Of a stretch of DNA of 64,000 nucleotides, positions 24,753-32,720 are shown one piece after another. The DNA comes from Amycolatopsis azurea DSM 43854 (lineage in GTDB: Bacteria > Actinomycetota > Actinomycetes > Mycobacteriales > Pseudonocardiaceae), in NCBI RefSeq assembly GCF_001995215.1, contig NZ_MUXN01000027.1, forward strand, positions 328,967 through 392,966. The letters run 5' to 3'. Position 1 is the first letter of the stretch. The number at the start of each line of letters is the position of its first letter. Made by a program: the position numbers and the translations under genes. Below the pieces are notes generated by a model that saw only the letters and a list, made by a program, of their open reading frames with translations, was not told the DNA's origin and did not search any database.

Positions 24753-24837
24753 GGACCACCTATCACCTGGACGGATGACCAGAATGTAACCCGGCGCTGT
24801 CCCCGTTTCGGCGGTTTCTCACCCGGATGGCCGCCCC

Positions 24838-25548
24838 TCACTGCCCGGTGTGCGCGAGCAGCTTGTCCCTCAGGGCGGGTTCGTCCGCGAGCGCGTCGTT
24901 CAGTGTGTGTTCCAGCAACGGCTTGAGGTCCCCGTACGGCCGCTTCGACCAGTCGAGCGGGCCCTGCGGCGGCTCCGGGTCGTACTCGATGACGAACTGG
25001 ATCGTCCGCGCGATCTCGGCGCCGACGAGCCGCTCGACCAGGTGCAGCGCGAGGTCGATCCCCGCCGACACCCCGGCGGCGGTGATCACGTTCCCGTCCT
25101 CGACCCAGCGCTCGGCGACCGGCTCCGCCCCGAACGCGCGCAGGAACTCCCGGAACATCCAGTGCGTCGCGGCCTTGCGGCCCTCCAGCAGGCCTGCCTG
25201 CCCCAGCAACAGCGATCCGGTGCACACCGAGGTCACGAGTTCCGCGTTCGCCCCGGCGGTCCGCAGGTAGCCGACCAGCTTCTCGTCGGCGAGCGCCTTC
25301 AGCGTCGGCGCGGCGCCGCCGGGCACGAGCAGCGCGTACGGCGACGGGACCTCGTCGTAGGTGTGGGTCGCCACGAGCTTCAGCGGGTTGTCGGTGGTGA
25401 CCGGTTCCTTCGTCTCGCCGACCACGACCGTCCGGTACTCCTGCGCCGAACTCGCCATCCCGTCCAGCACGGTCAGCGGTCCGACCATGTCGAGCGGCGT
25501 CATCCCCGGGTACACCACGAACGCGATGATCTTCTTGTCGTCTGTCAT
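24838..25548 (-). CDS. DJ-1/PfpI family protein, isonitrile hydratase-like
   Basis: A 236-residue cytosolic protein. The nucleophile elbow is LVTSVCTGSLLLGQAGLLEG (Cys about residue 108), preceded by LLVPGGAAPTL and followed by KAATHWMF and EDGNVITAAGVSAGIDLALH. These features match the isonitrile hydratase (InhA)-like DJ-1 subfamily that hydrates isonitriles to formamides, though many relatives are unassigned. It diverges from the GlxA-type regulator gene with 98 bp between starts, which suggests the regulator controls it. Confidence 0.87.
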   Translation of the reverse strand: MTDDKKIIAFVVYPGMTPLDMVGPLTVLDGMASSAQEYRTVVVGETKEPVTTDNPLKLVATHTYDEVPSPYALLVPGGAAPTLKALADEKLVGYLRTAGANAELVTSVCTGSLLLGQAGLLEGRKAATHWMFREFLRAFGAEPVAERWVEDGNVITAAGVSAGIDLALHLVERLVGAEIARTIQFVIEYDPEPPQGPLDWSKRPYGDLKPLLEHTLNDALADEPALRDKLLAHTGQ

Positions 25549-25646
25549 GGGACAACGGTGTCGCAGGGACGCCGCCGAGGCGGGCCGGATGTCCGGATTC
25601 CTGCGAACTACGTCCGACGGCCGGGCGCTACTGCTAGCGTTCGATC

Positions 25647-26624
25647 ATGCCGGGTTCACCCAGAAGAGTGTTGATCGTCGGCTACAGCAATGCCGAGATG
25701 CTCGATATCGCCGGTCCGGCCGACGTTCTGGACGCCGCGACCAAACTCGGCGGCAAGCCGGGCTACGAGATCATGCTCGCCAGCGTCGACGGCCGCGGCA
25801 TCCGCTGTGAGTCCGGGCTGACGCTGCAGGCACAGCACCGGCTCGACCAGGTGACCGGCGAACTGGACACGCTGATCGTCGCGGGCGGCACCGGGCACGA
25901 GGCCGCCGCCGCCGATCCGCGGTTCGTCACCCACATCCGCAGGCTCACGCAGCACAGCCGTCGCGTCGCCTCGGTGTGCACCGGCGCCACCGTGCTCGCC
26001 GCGTGCGGGCTGCTCAACGGGCGCCGCGCCACCACCCATTGGCGGTTCGCGAACCGGCTCGCCACGAACTATCCGCAGGTCAACGTCGACCCGGTGCCGC
26101 TGTACGTGCGCGACGGGAACGTCTACACGGCCGCGGGCGTCACCAGCGGGATCGACCTCGCCCTCGCGTTCGTCGAAGACGATCACGGCCCCAGCCTCGC
26201 CAGGGAGGTCGCCCGCATGCTGGTCACCTATCTGCAGCGACCGGGCAATCAGGCGCAGGTGAGCATGTTCCTGTCCGGTCCGCCGCCGGAGAACCGGCTG
26301 GTCCGCGACATCACCGCGTACGTCGCCGAGCACCTGGCGGGTGATCTCGGCACCACTGTCCTCGCCGAGCGGGCGGGCATCAGCACCCGGCAGCTGACCC
26401 GGTTGTTCGACGCGCATCTGAGCACCACGCCCAGCAGGTACGTGCGGGCGGCGAGGACCGAGAACGCGGCGAAACTGTTGTGCGGCACCGAACTCCCGCT
26501 CACGTCGATCGCGCGGCGGTGCGGCTTCGGGTCGACCGAAACCCTGCGCCAAGCGTTCCTCGACCACTTCGACACCCCGCCTTCGGCCTATCGCCGGGTC
26601 CACCTCAGGCAGGCGTTCGGCTAG
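25647..26624 (+). CDS. GlxA family regulator: DJ-1-like sensor plus AraC helix-turn-helix
   Basis: A 325-residue protein. Residues 1-190 form a DJ-1/PfpI-like domain with VASVCTGATVLAACGLLNGR and RATTHWRFANRL; residues 215-320 form a double AraC helix-turn-helix (LAERAGISTRQLTRLFDAHL; IARRCGFGSTETLRQAFLDH). GlxA-type regulators sense small molecules through the first domain and usually activate neighbouring catabolic genes. The enzyme transcribed divergently shares the DJ-1 fold, so regulator and target may recognise related ligands. CCGGA-TG-TCCGG in the shared intergenic region may be part of an operator. Confidence 0.92.
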   Translation: MPGSPRRVLIVGYSNAEMLDIAGPADVLDAATKLGGKPGYEIMLASVDGRGIRCESGLTLQAQHRLDQVTGELDTLIVAGGTGHEAAAADPRFVTHIRRLTQHSRRVASVCTGATVLAACGLLNGRRATTHWRFANRLATNYPQVNVDPVPLYVRDGNVYTAAGVTSGIDLALAFVEDDHGPSLAREVARMLVTYLQRPGNQAQVSMFLSGPPPENRLVRDITAYVAEHLAGDLGTTVLAERAGISTRQLTRLFDAHLSTTPSRYVRAARTENAAKLLCGTELPLTSIARRCGFGSTETLRQAFLDHFDTPPSAYRRVHLRQAFG

Positions 26625-26665
26625 GCCGTGTGCGGCACGCGGCACGGACTGTGGAGGATGTGCGA

Positions 26666-28102
26666 GTGAACCGCCGCGACATCTCCGACGACGACACCGG
26701 CCCGATTCGCCGGGTAACGGACACCCCGTCCGATCGTTCGCCCGGAACGTCCCGTTCGCCGCGCCGGACCCCGCCGCCGGAGGGCACGCGACGTCCCCGG
26801 CCGCCGGGCCAGCGGCCCCGATCGGCCGAACCGGGCAAGCGACGCGCGCCCGAGCCGAAACCGGAACCGAAGCCCGAGCCCAAAGCCGAGCCGGTCGGAC
26901 ACGGTCACGGGCACTCGCACGGTCACGGTCCCGCCGCGCCCGCGTCGCGCCGGGTCCGGCTGCTGCTGATGTGGCTCCTGGTCCCGCTCGCCGTCGCGAC
27001 CGTCGCCGGCATGATCCTGCTCTACCCGTGGGGCAAGGATCCGGCGAAAAGCGTGTTCCCCCAGGGGACCCCGGTGAGCGCCACGGTCACCGCGACGATC
27101 ACCGGACCGTGCCTCGCCGAAGGCCAGGTCCAGGTCGGCGAACCGCCGCCGGACGCGAAACCGTGTCTCACCAGCGAAGTGACGATGACCGACGGCCCCG
27201 GGGCCGGGAAGCCGCTGAAGCTGACGCTCCCGATCGAGCCGAGCACGCCGCGGTTCGCCGCGGGCGACAAGGTGGTGCTGTCCTACAACGGCGGCGACGT
27301 CGCGAATCCCGCGTCGTTCCAGATCGTCGACTTCCAGCGTGGCACGCCGTTGCTGCTGCTCGCCGGGCTGTTCGCGCTCGCGGTGATCGTGCTGGGCCGC
27401 TGGCAGGGGCTCGCCGCGCTGATCGCGCTGGGGCTGAGCTTCCTGGTGCTGGCGCTGTTCGTGCTGCCGTCGATCCTCGCCGGGGAAAGCCCGTTGCTGG
27501 TGGCGATCGCGGGCGCGGGGGCGATCATGTTCGTCGCGCTGTACCTGACGCACGGGCTGTCCGCGAGAACCTCGGTGGCGGTGCTGGGCACGCTGGTGAG
27601 CCTGATCCTGATCGGTGTCCTGTCGGCGATCTTCTCGGCCGCGGCGTCGCTGACCGGGCTCGACGACAGCACCTCGCAGCTGATCGGCTCGCTCGGGCAC
27701 GGGATCGACGCGCGGGGGCTGCTTCTGGCGGGTGTCGTGATCGGCGCGCTCGGTGTGCTGGACGACGTCACGGTGACGCAGACGAGCGCGGTGTGGGAAC
27801 TGCGGCGGGCGAACCCGTCGCTCGGTTGGCGCGAGCTCTACGGCGCGGGCCTGCGGATCGGCCGTGACCACGTCGGCTCGGCGGTCAACACCCTCGTGAT
27901 GGCGTACGCGGGGGCGGCGTTGCCGGTGCTGCTGTACACGTCGCTATCGGGGGTCGGTCTCGGCTCGATCCTCGGCGCGGAGGACATCGCGCAGGAGATC
28001 GTGCGGACGCTGGCCGGCAGCGTCGGCATCGTCGCGGCGGTCCCGGTCACCACCGTGCTGGCCGCGCTGATCGCCTCGCGGGAGCCTCAAGAGTCCCTGT
28101 AG
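26666..28102 (+). CDS. YibE/F-like multipass membrane protein with His-rich N-terminal region
   Basis: A 478-residue protein. The first 100 residues are charged and Pro-rich, with repeated EPKPEPKPEPKAEP followed by GHGHGHSHGHG, a likely metal-binding stretch on the cytoplasmic side. One membrane helix (about 105-125), an extracytoplasmic domain (about 130-230) and seven or so further helices follow, with the YibE/F blocks GVLDDVTVTQTSAVWEL and IGRDHVGSAVNTLVMAYAGA. The family is of unknown function and presumed to be a transporter. GTG 26666 is chosen for the GGAGG at 26653-26657. Confidence 0.88.
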   Translation: MNRRDISDDDTGPIRRVTDTPSDRSPGTSRSPRRTPPPEGTRRPRPPGQRPRSAEPGKRRAPEPKPEPKPEPKAEPVGHGHGHSHGHGPAAPASRRVRLLLMWLLVPLAVATVAGMILLYPWGKDPAKSVFPQGTPVSATVTATITGPCLAEGQVQVGEPPPDAKPCLTSEVTMTDGPGAGKPLKLTLPIEPSTPRFAAGDKVVLSYNGGDVANPASFQIVDFQRGTPLLLLAGLFALAVIVLGRWQGLAALIALGLSFLVLALFVLPSILAGESPLLVAIAGAGAIMFVALYLTHGLSARTSVAVLGTLVSLILIGVLSAIFSAAASLTGLDDSTSQLIGSLGHGIDARGLLLAGVVIGALGVLDDVTVTQTSAVWELRRANPSLGWRELYGAGLRIGRDHVGSAVNTLVMAYAGAALPVLLYTSLSGVGLGSILGAEDIAQEIVRTLAGSVGIVAAVPVTTVLAALIASREPQESL

Positions 28103-28200
28103 TCACAGGCACCCCAAAGGGCGAGTCCCCCTCGCGATCACGGGCCGGAGTCGGGTACGAAGAGGCCGCACCCGAGGTTCGCCGCGTGATCGGAGGGGCC

Positions 28201-28458
28201 ATGTTCGACGCCGTTTTCGCCGTCCCGAGGCAGCTGACCGCCGTCGCGCGGCGCGTACTCGTCTCGACGCTGCAAGCCGTCGAGGCGGTCCCGAAGATCG
28301 CCGCCGCGGTCGACGACGTGCGGGCGACGCTCAAGCACTCCGAGCGGCTGGCCACCTTCGCCGCGGGCGAGCTGCCGGAGATCGTCTACCAGCTCGAAGA
28401 GATCAAGGCGCGGCTGGAGAAGCTGGAAGCTAGTCGAGTGTCGCCACGAAACGGCTGA
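28201..28458 (+). CDS. Small hypothetical protein with coiled-coil C-terminus
   Basis: An 85-residue protein starting MFDAVFAVPRQLTAVARRVL, with GGAGGGG directly upstream of the ATG. It is helical throughout, amphipathic in the first half and ending in EIKARLEKLEASRV, a probable coiled coil. I do not recognise a named family; the layout is reminiscent of phasin- or Lsr2-unrelated structural proteins, but that is speculation. Its last 29 bases overlap the 3' end of the convergent membrane-protein gene. Confidence 0.6.
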   Translation: MFDAVFAVPRQLTAVARRVLVSTLQAVEAVPKIAAAVDDVRATLKHSERLATFAAGELPEIVYQLEEIKARLEKLEASRVSPRNG

Positions 28459-29086
28459 CGGCCTCCATCGTGAACCGCTGGATGTACTTCCCGCCGGGTG
28501 CCGCCGAGGCCAGCCGGTAGAGCGGCCGTTCCGCCGCCGCGTCCCCGCGCGCCTCCGACTTCAGCTGCGCCACCAGCAGTTCCGAGAACACCAGGCCGTT
28601 CGCGTCGGTGTTGTTCAGCAGCGCGTTCGCCAGTTTGCGCAGCTGCAGGATGCCGAGTTCGCGGCCGCCCGCGCCGGAATACACGGCCAGGTCGACCTTC
28701 GCCACCTTGCGGCGTTTGCCCGCGTTGACCAGCAGGCTGACCGTCCGGGTGCCGCGCACGTCGCTGATCACCAGGTCGATGCGCTCGGCCGCGGTCAGGT
28801 CGATCCGCCGGACACCCCACGTCCGCACGATGAGCGTTTCGCCTTCGAGCCAGATCCGGCGGCGCAGGTTGTACAGCATGATGTAGACCAGCGGCACCGC
28901 GATCACCCCGGCGACCACGAGCCCGGCGATCTCGCCGCCGATCAGCCCGGCGATCCCGCCGAACGCGGCCGCGAAGATCACCACGCCCGCGATGCTGGAG
29001 CAGCCGCGCCTGCGGCGCAGTTTGGGGTCGTCGTGGAACAGCGGGAGACGCTCAGGGGTCTCGGGCGTCCCGGTCGGCTCTGTCAT
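28430..29086 (-). CDS. Membrane protein with two TM helices and a PH-like cytoplasmic domain
   Basis: A 218-residue protein. After a Pro-rich N-terminus and RRRRG, two hydrophobic helices (about residues 28-50 and 52-75) are followed by LRRRIWLEGETLIVRTWGVR, the start of a beta-rich domain resembling bacterial PH domains, with a C-terminal helical region. No enzymatic motif is visible. Its ATG overlaps the stop of the metallo-hydrolase gene (TGATG), so the two are translated together. Confidence 0.75.
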   Translation of the reverse strand: MTEPTGTPETPERLPLFHDDPKLRRRRGCSSIAGVVIFAAAFGGIAGLIGGEIAGLVVAGVIAVPLVYIMLYNLRRRIWLEGETLIVRTWGVRRIDLTAAERIDLVISDVRGTRTVSLLVNAGKRRKVAKVDLAVYSGAGGRELGILQLRKLANALLNNTDANGLVFSELLVAQLKSEARGDAAAERPLYRLASAAPGGKYIQRFTMEAVSRFVATLD

Positions 29087-29694
29087 CACGCGCCCGTCCC
29101 GGCCAGGAACGGGTTGCCCGCCCGCTCCTGCCCGATCGTCGTGGCCGGGCCGTGCCCCGGCAGGACCACCGTGTCGTCCGGCAGGGTCATCACCTTGGTG
29201 TCCAGTGACCGCACGAGTTCGCCGCCGTCGTCGTCGGACCGGCCGATCGAACCGGCGAACAGGCTGTCCCCGGTGAGCACGATCCGGCCGCCTTCGGCCG
29301 AGGTCAGCCCGAAGACCACCGAACCGGCCGTGTGTCCCGGTGTGCGGGACACCGTGATCTCCAGCCCGGCCAGCCTGAGCGGGCCATCGACGAGTGGCAC
29401 GATCCCGTCCTTCCGTTCCCCGGCGCCCGGCTCCAGGAGCGGCCGGTCCGCCTCGTGCAGATAGAGAGGTATCCCGTGGCGCGCGCCGACCTCGTCCGCC
29501 GAGGCGACGTGGTCCGGGTGGCCGTGGGTGGCGAGCATCGCGACCGGCGTCAGGCCGTGTCCGGAAAGTGCGGCTTCGAGCGGTTCGCCGACGTCCTCGC
29601 CGGGATCGACGATCACGCACTCCTTGCCGCCGTCCGCGGCGAGCAGGTAGCAGTTGGCTTCGAGGGGGCCTGTCGGAAATCCGACAACCAGCAC
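29086..29694 (-). CDS. Metallo-beta-lactamase fold hydrolase, glyoxalase II-like
   Basis: A 202-residue hydrolase with the metal motif ATHGHPDHVAS (HxHxDH), the later ligands SRTPGHTAGSVVF and LTGDSLFAGSIGR, and a C-terminal LPGHGPATTIGQE. It resembles glyoxalase II, which hydrolyses thioesters; in mycothiol-producing actinobacteria the physiological thiol would not be glutathione, so the substrate is uncertain. GTG 29694 is supported by GAGGAGG. Its position, divergent from ppiB and near rel, reproduces the Rv2581c-Rv2583c order of M. tuberculosis. Confidence 0.87.
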   Translation of the reverse strand: MLVVGFPTGPLEANCYLLAADGGKECVIVDPGEDVGEPLEAALSGHGLTPVAMLATHGHPDHVASADEVGARHGIPLYLHEADRPLLEPGAGERKDGIVPLVDGPLRLAGLEITVSRTPGHTAGSVVFGLTSAEGGRIVLTGDSLFAGSIGRSDDDGGELVRSLDTKVMTLPDDTVVLPGHGPATTIGQERAGNPFLAGTGA

Positions 29695-29850
29695 GAAACG
29701 CCTCCTCAGATCTTCCGCCGAACAGGTGACAGGATGGCCCTGATCACGATCAAGTAAGCCTAGCGGCCCCTCTACGGGGGCCTCACAGGCTGTGCCCATA
29801 GACTTCCGCTACCTCAGACGTGTGACATCGAGTGGAAACCGGGAGGGCGG

Positions 29851-30708
29851 GTGCCGACCAACCAGCAGCGCCGCGAAGCCGCGAAGCGCAAGCTCGAGCG
29901 ACAGATCGTGCATCGGGCCGAGAGGGCCAAGCGACGCAAGATCGTCGGCTCGGTGGCGGTCGTCGGCGTCGTCGCGATCGTGGCAGGCGCGGTGTGGTGG
30001 ATCGTCAGCAGTAGCAGTGGTGACGACGCCGCCTCCGACGCTTCCCCGAGCTCGGCTCCTCCGACCCCCGAGGTCACCATCCCCACGGAGCGCACTCCGA
30101 TGCCGAAGCGGCCGACGCCGCTGGCAAACCCGGTGACCTGCGACTACAAGGACGACGCCAGCAAGCAGGCGTCGAAGAAGGTCAACAAGCCGGAGGGCGC
30201 GGGCGTCTCCTCGAACGGCACCGTGAACGTCGTGCTGAAGAGCACCGCGGGCGACATCCCGCTGACGCTGGACCGGGGGCTCGCGCCGTGTGCCGTCCAG
30301 AGCTTCATCAGCCTCTCGCAGCAGGGCTACTTCAACGACACCAAGTGCCACCGGCTCGGCACCACCGGCCTGCAGATGCTGCAGTGCGGTGACCCCGAGG
30401 CCAGCGGCATGGGCGGCCCGGGCTACACGATGCCGGACGAGGCGTTCAAGGAGATCAAGTACGGCCGCGGCATCCTCGCGATGGCGAAGACGCAGCAGCC
30501 GAACTCCGGCGGAAGCCAGTTCTTCATGGTCTACGGCGAGGCCGAACTGCCCGCGGACTACTCGGTCTTCGGCAGCATCTCCGACGAGGGCCTGAAGGTG
30601 CTCGACAAGGTCGCCAAGGCGGGCGCCAACGCGCAGGCCGGCAACGGCGACGGGACCGGCCCGCCCAACACCGAGGTCAAGTTCACCGGCGTCACGGTCA
30701 ACGGCTGA
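29851..30708 (+). CDS. ppiB: Membrane-anchored cyclophilin-type peptidyl-prolyl isomerase
   Basis: A 285-residue protein: basic cytoplasmic N-terminus, one membrane helix (about 32-53), a Ser/Pro/Thr-rich linker, and a cyclophilin domain from about residue 120, with AVQSFISLSQQGYFNDTKCH, GYTMPDEAF and NSGGSQFFMVYGEAELP. It should catalyse proline isomerisation outside the membrane, assisting folding of secreted proteins. GTG 29851 start behind GGGAGGG. Adjacent to the class IV aminotransferase gene (one base between stop and start), and in the rel/apt/sec neighbourhood as in mycobacteria. Confidence 0.93.
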   Translation: MPTNQQRREAAKRKLERQIVHRAERAKRRKIVGSVAVVGVVAIVAGAVWWIVSSSSGDDAASDASPSSAPPTPEVTIPTERTPMPKRPTPLANPVTCDYKDDASKQASKKVNKPEGAGVSSNGTVNVVLKSTAGDIPLTLDRGLAPCAVQSFISLSQQGYFNDTKCHRLGTTGLQMLQCGDPEASGMGGPGYTMPDEAFKEIKYGRGILAMAKTQQPNSGGSQFFMVYGEAELPADYSVFGSISDEGLKVLDKVAKAGANAQAGNGDGTGPPNTEVKFTGVTVNG

Positions 30709-30709
30709 C

Positions 30710-31495
30710 GTGAAGTTGGAGATCAACGGCGCGCCCGCCCGGTCGGAAGACCTGGCGGGCGCGTTCGGTTATGCCCACTTCACCGCGATGCAGGTCCGCG
30801 ACGGCAAGGTCCGCGGTCTGGACGTCCATCTGGACCGGCTCGTGACGAGCACGCGGCGGCTGTTCGCGAGCGACCTCGACACCGAGGCGGTGCGCGGATA
30901 CGTCCGGCAGGCGATCCAGGGCGAGGACGCGCTGTCCGTGCGGGTGCTGATCTTCTCGCGCGCGATGGACTGGTCCGATCCCGGCGCGCCCGCCGCCCCG
31001 GACGTCCTCGTCCGGACCGCACCGCCGAAGGACCACGAGCTGACACCGCTGCGCCTGCGCTCGGTGCGCTACGAACGGGTGCTGCCGGAGGTCAAGCACG
31101 TCGGCGGGTTCGGCCTGGTCCACCACTCGCGCGAGGCGATGATGGCGGGCTACGACGACGCGGTGTTCGTCGACTACCAGGGCCGGATCAGCGAGGCGTC
31201 GATCTGGAACGTCGGCTTCCTCGACGGCGGCACGGTGGTCTGGCCGCAGGCCCCCGTACTCGACGGGATCACGCAGCAGCTGATCCGTCGCGGCTTGACG
31301 CGTCACGGGGTCCCGCAGGAGACCCGCGATGTCCGTCCGGCGGATCTGCCGGGATTCGACGCCATGTTCCTGACGAACTCGGAGTCGGTCGGCTGGCCGG
31401 TGGCGTCCGTGGACGACGTCGTACTGCCGTTCGCGCCGGAGGCTCAGCGGATCCTGACCGAGGCGTACGAGAGCAACCCCTGGGACGAGATCTAG
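30710..31495 (+). CDS. Class IV aminotransferase-fold PLP enzyme
   Basis: A 261-residue protein of the branched-chain aminotransferase/aminodeoxychorismate lyase superfamily. The PLP lysine is probably in LPEVKHVGGFG, followed by REAMMAGYDDAVFVDYQGRI and EASIWNVGFLDGG (family SEASxxNxF/G). Its short length and solitary position fit neither BCAT nor PabC strongly, so the substrate is unassigned. The GTG start follows the ppiB stop by one base, implying cotranscription and coupled translation. Confidence 0.85.
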   Translation: MKLEINGAPARSEDLAGAFGYAHFTAMQVRDGKVRGLDVHLDRLVTSTRRLFASDLDTEAVRGYVRQAIQGEDALSVRVLIFSRAMDWSDPGAPAAPDVLVRTAPPKDHELTPLRLRSVRYERVLPEVKHVGGFGLVHHSREAMMAGYDDAVFVDYQGRISEASIWNVGFLDGGTVVWPQAPVLDGITQQLIRRGLTRHGVPQETRDVRPADLPGFDAMFLTNSESVGWPVASVDDVVLPFAPEAQRILTEAYESNPWDEI

Positions 31496-31521
31496 CCGGC
31501 TCGCTCTGGGTCGGTGAGTAT

Positions 31522-31574
31522 GTCCCGAGCGCCACGCCTGGGACGCTCACCGTCTCGAACGTGGCGCTCGGGAC
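31522..31574. repeat. Palindromic intergenic element, TTTGAGACGGT family, copy 2
   Basis: Perfect 14-base arms (GTCCCGAGCGCCAC at 31522-31535; its mirror at 31561-31574) enclose a core that, read on the minus strand, is GTTCGAGACGGTGAGCGTCC, nearly identical to the core at 5011-5059. Arms also match that copy for 11 bases. A smaller dyad, CCGTAC...GTACGG, follows. Confidence 0.8.
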
Positions 31575-31628
31575 CGTACTGCCTGGCGCTCGGTACGGCA
31601 AATACGAGGGCGAGCTCGCGATCTCGGC

Positions 31629-31695
31629 GGTGGAGGTTCCCAATGTCGCATTTGAGACGGTCAGCGTTTCAAATGCGACATTGGGAACCTCCACC
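31629..31695. repeat. Palindromic intergenic element, TTTGAGACGGT family, copy 3 (27-bp perfect arms)
   Basis: Arms of 27 bases at 31629-31655 and 31669-31695 are exact inverse complements; the outer part is GGTGGAGGTTCCCAATGTCG and the loop is GACGGTCAGCGTT. The CCCAATGTCGCATTTGAG block recurs at 63907-63924. It lies about 55 bases from copy 2, so two variants of the family sit side by side. Confidence 0.85.
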
Positions 31696-31814
31696 CATGC
31701 GGACCCATTCAGGCTGCGCCACGAAGACCCTGCCCTGAAGCCAACGTAGAAGACCTGCTCGACAAGAGACTCGATCACGCCATATTTGGCTTGTCCCTGA
31801 CTAAATGCGCGGCC

Positions 31815-32594
31815 TCAGCGGTAGGTGAACTTCGGCGGCCTCCGCGCGAGGAAGGCGGCCACACCCTCGGCGTAGTCCTCGCCGTGCAGGGCGCCGAGCC
31901 GGATCTCGTCCACCTCGGCGTCGGATTCCTGTTGTCCCGCGACGATCTTCTCGATGATCCGGTTCATCCCGCGCACCGACGCCTGCGACCGCGAAACCAA
32001 CGTCTCGACGAACTTCGCCGTCGACGCCTCCAGCTCGCCGGCCGGGAAGACTTCGTTGAGCAGGCCGATCTCCCGCGCCCGCCGCGCGTCGACGAGTTCG
32101 CCCGAGAGCAAGAAGTACTTCGCGTGCGCGGGGCCGACCAGTGAGACCAGCCGCCGGGTCGAGTCGAAGTGGTAGACGATGCCGAGCTTCGCCGGCGTGA
32201 TGCCGAACCGCGAGCCCTCCGCGGCGAACCGGAAGTCGCAGGCGACCGAGATCTGGCAACCGCCACCGATGCAGTTCCCCTGGATCATCGCGACCGTCGG
32301 CTTCCGCGACGCCGTCAGCGCCGCCACCGCGCTGTCGACGGCCTTGTCGTAGGTCTCGGCCGCGTCGGCGGTGGACCGCAGGTCACGGAACTCGCTGATG
32401 TCCGCGCCCGCCGAGAAATGCGCGCCCGCGCCGGTCAGGACCAGGACCTTGATCGCCGGGTCCGCCTCCACCCGCGCCACCACGTCCGGGATCGCCGACC
32501 ACATCCCGTAGGTGATCGCGTTCATCTTCTCCGGCCTGGTGAACGTCAGCCGCGCGACCTCGCCGTCGCGAGTGAAATCGAACCCGTCAGTCAT
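31815..32594 (-). CDS. Crotonase superfamily protein lacking both hydratase glutamates
   Basis: A 259-residue enoyl-CoA hydratase/isomerase-fold protein. The oxyanion hole regions are present (SAGADISEF; NCIGGGCQISVACD). However, the position of the first catalytic Glu in enoyl-CoA hydratase (PE..LG) reads PAKLG, and the second (GxxxAxE) reads AHAKYFLLSG, so water addition by the standard mechanism looks unlikely. It may be an isomerase, thioesterase or decarboxylase on a CoA ester. ATG 32594 start; ribosome site weak. No beta-oxidation partner gene is nearby. Confidence 0.85.
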   Translation of the reverse strand: MTDGFDFTRDGEVARLTFTRPEKMNAITYGMWSAIPDVVARVEADPAIKVLVLTGAGAHFSAGADISEFRDLRSTADAAETYDKAVDSAVAALTASRKPTVAMIQGNCIGGGCQISVACDFRFAAEGSRFGITPAKLGIVYHFDSTRRLVSLVGPAHAKYFLLSGELVDARRAREIGLLNEVFPAGELEASTAKFVETLVSRSQASVRGMNRIIEKIVAGQQESDAEVDEIRLGALHGEDYAEGVAAFLARRPPKFTYR

Positions 32595-32720
32595 GTTCCG
32601 CACCCTAAGTGCGCGCCTCCACCCGAACCAGCCGGATGTGGCCAACAAGCCTCCGAAAGGCGGCTTGCAGCGCGTTCCCCCTGTGGTTTTCTGGTCGTCC
32701 AACGAGCTAGGGGGAACTCG

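Noticed and set aside
31269..31778. Possible small gene on the minus strand through the two palindromes after the aminotransferase
   Set aside because: The frame overlaps the aminotransferase end and consists largely of repeat-derived peptide; treated as a property of the repeats, not as a gene.
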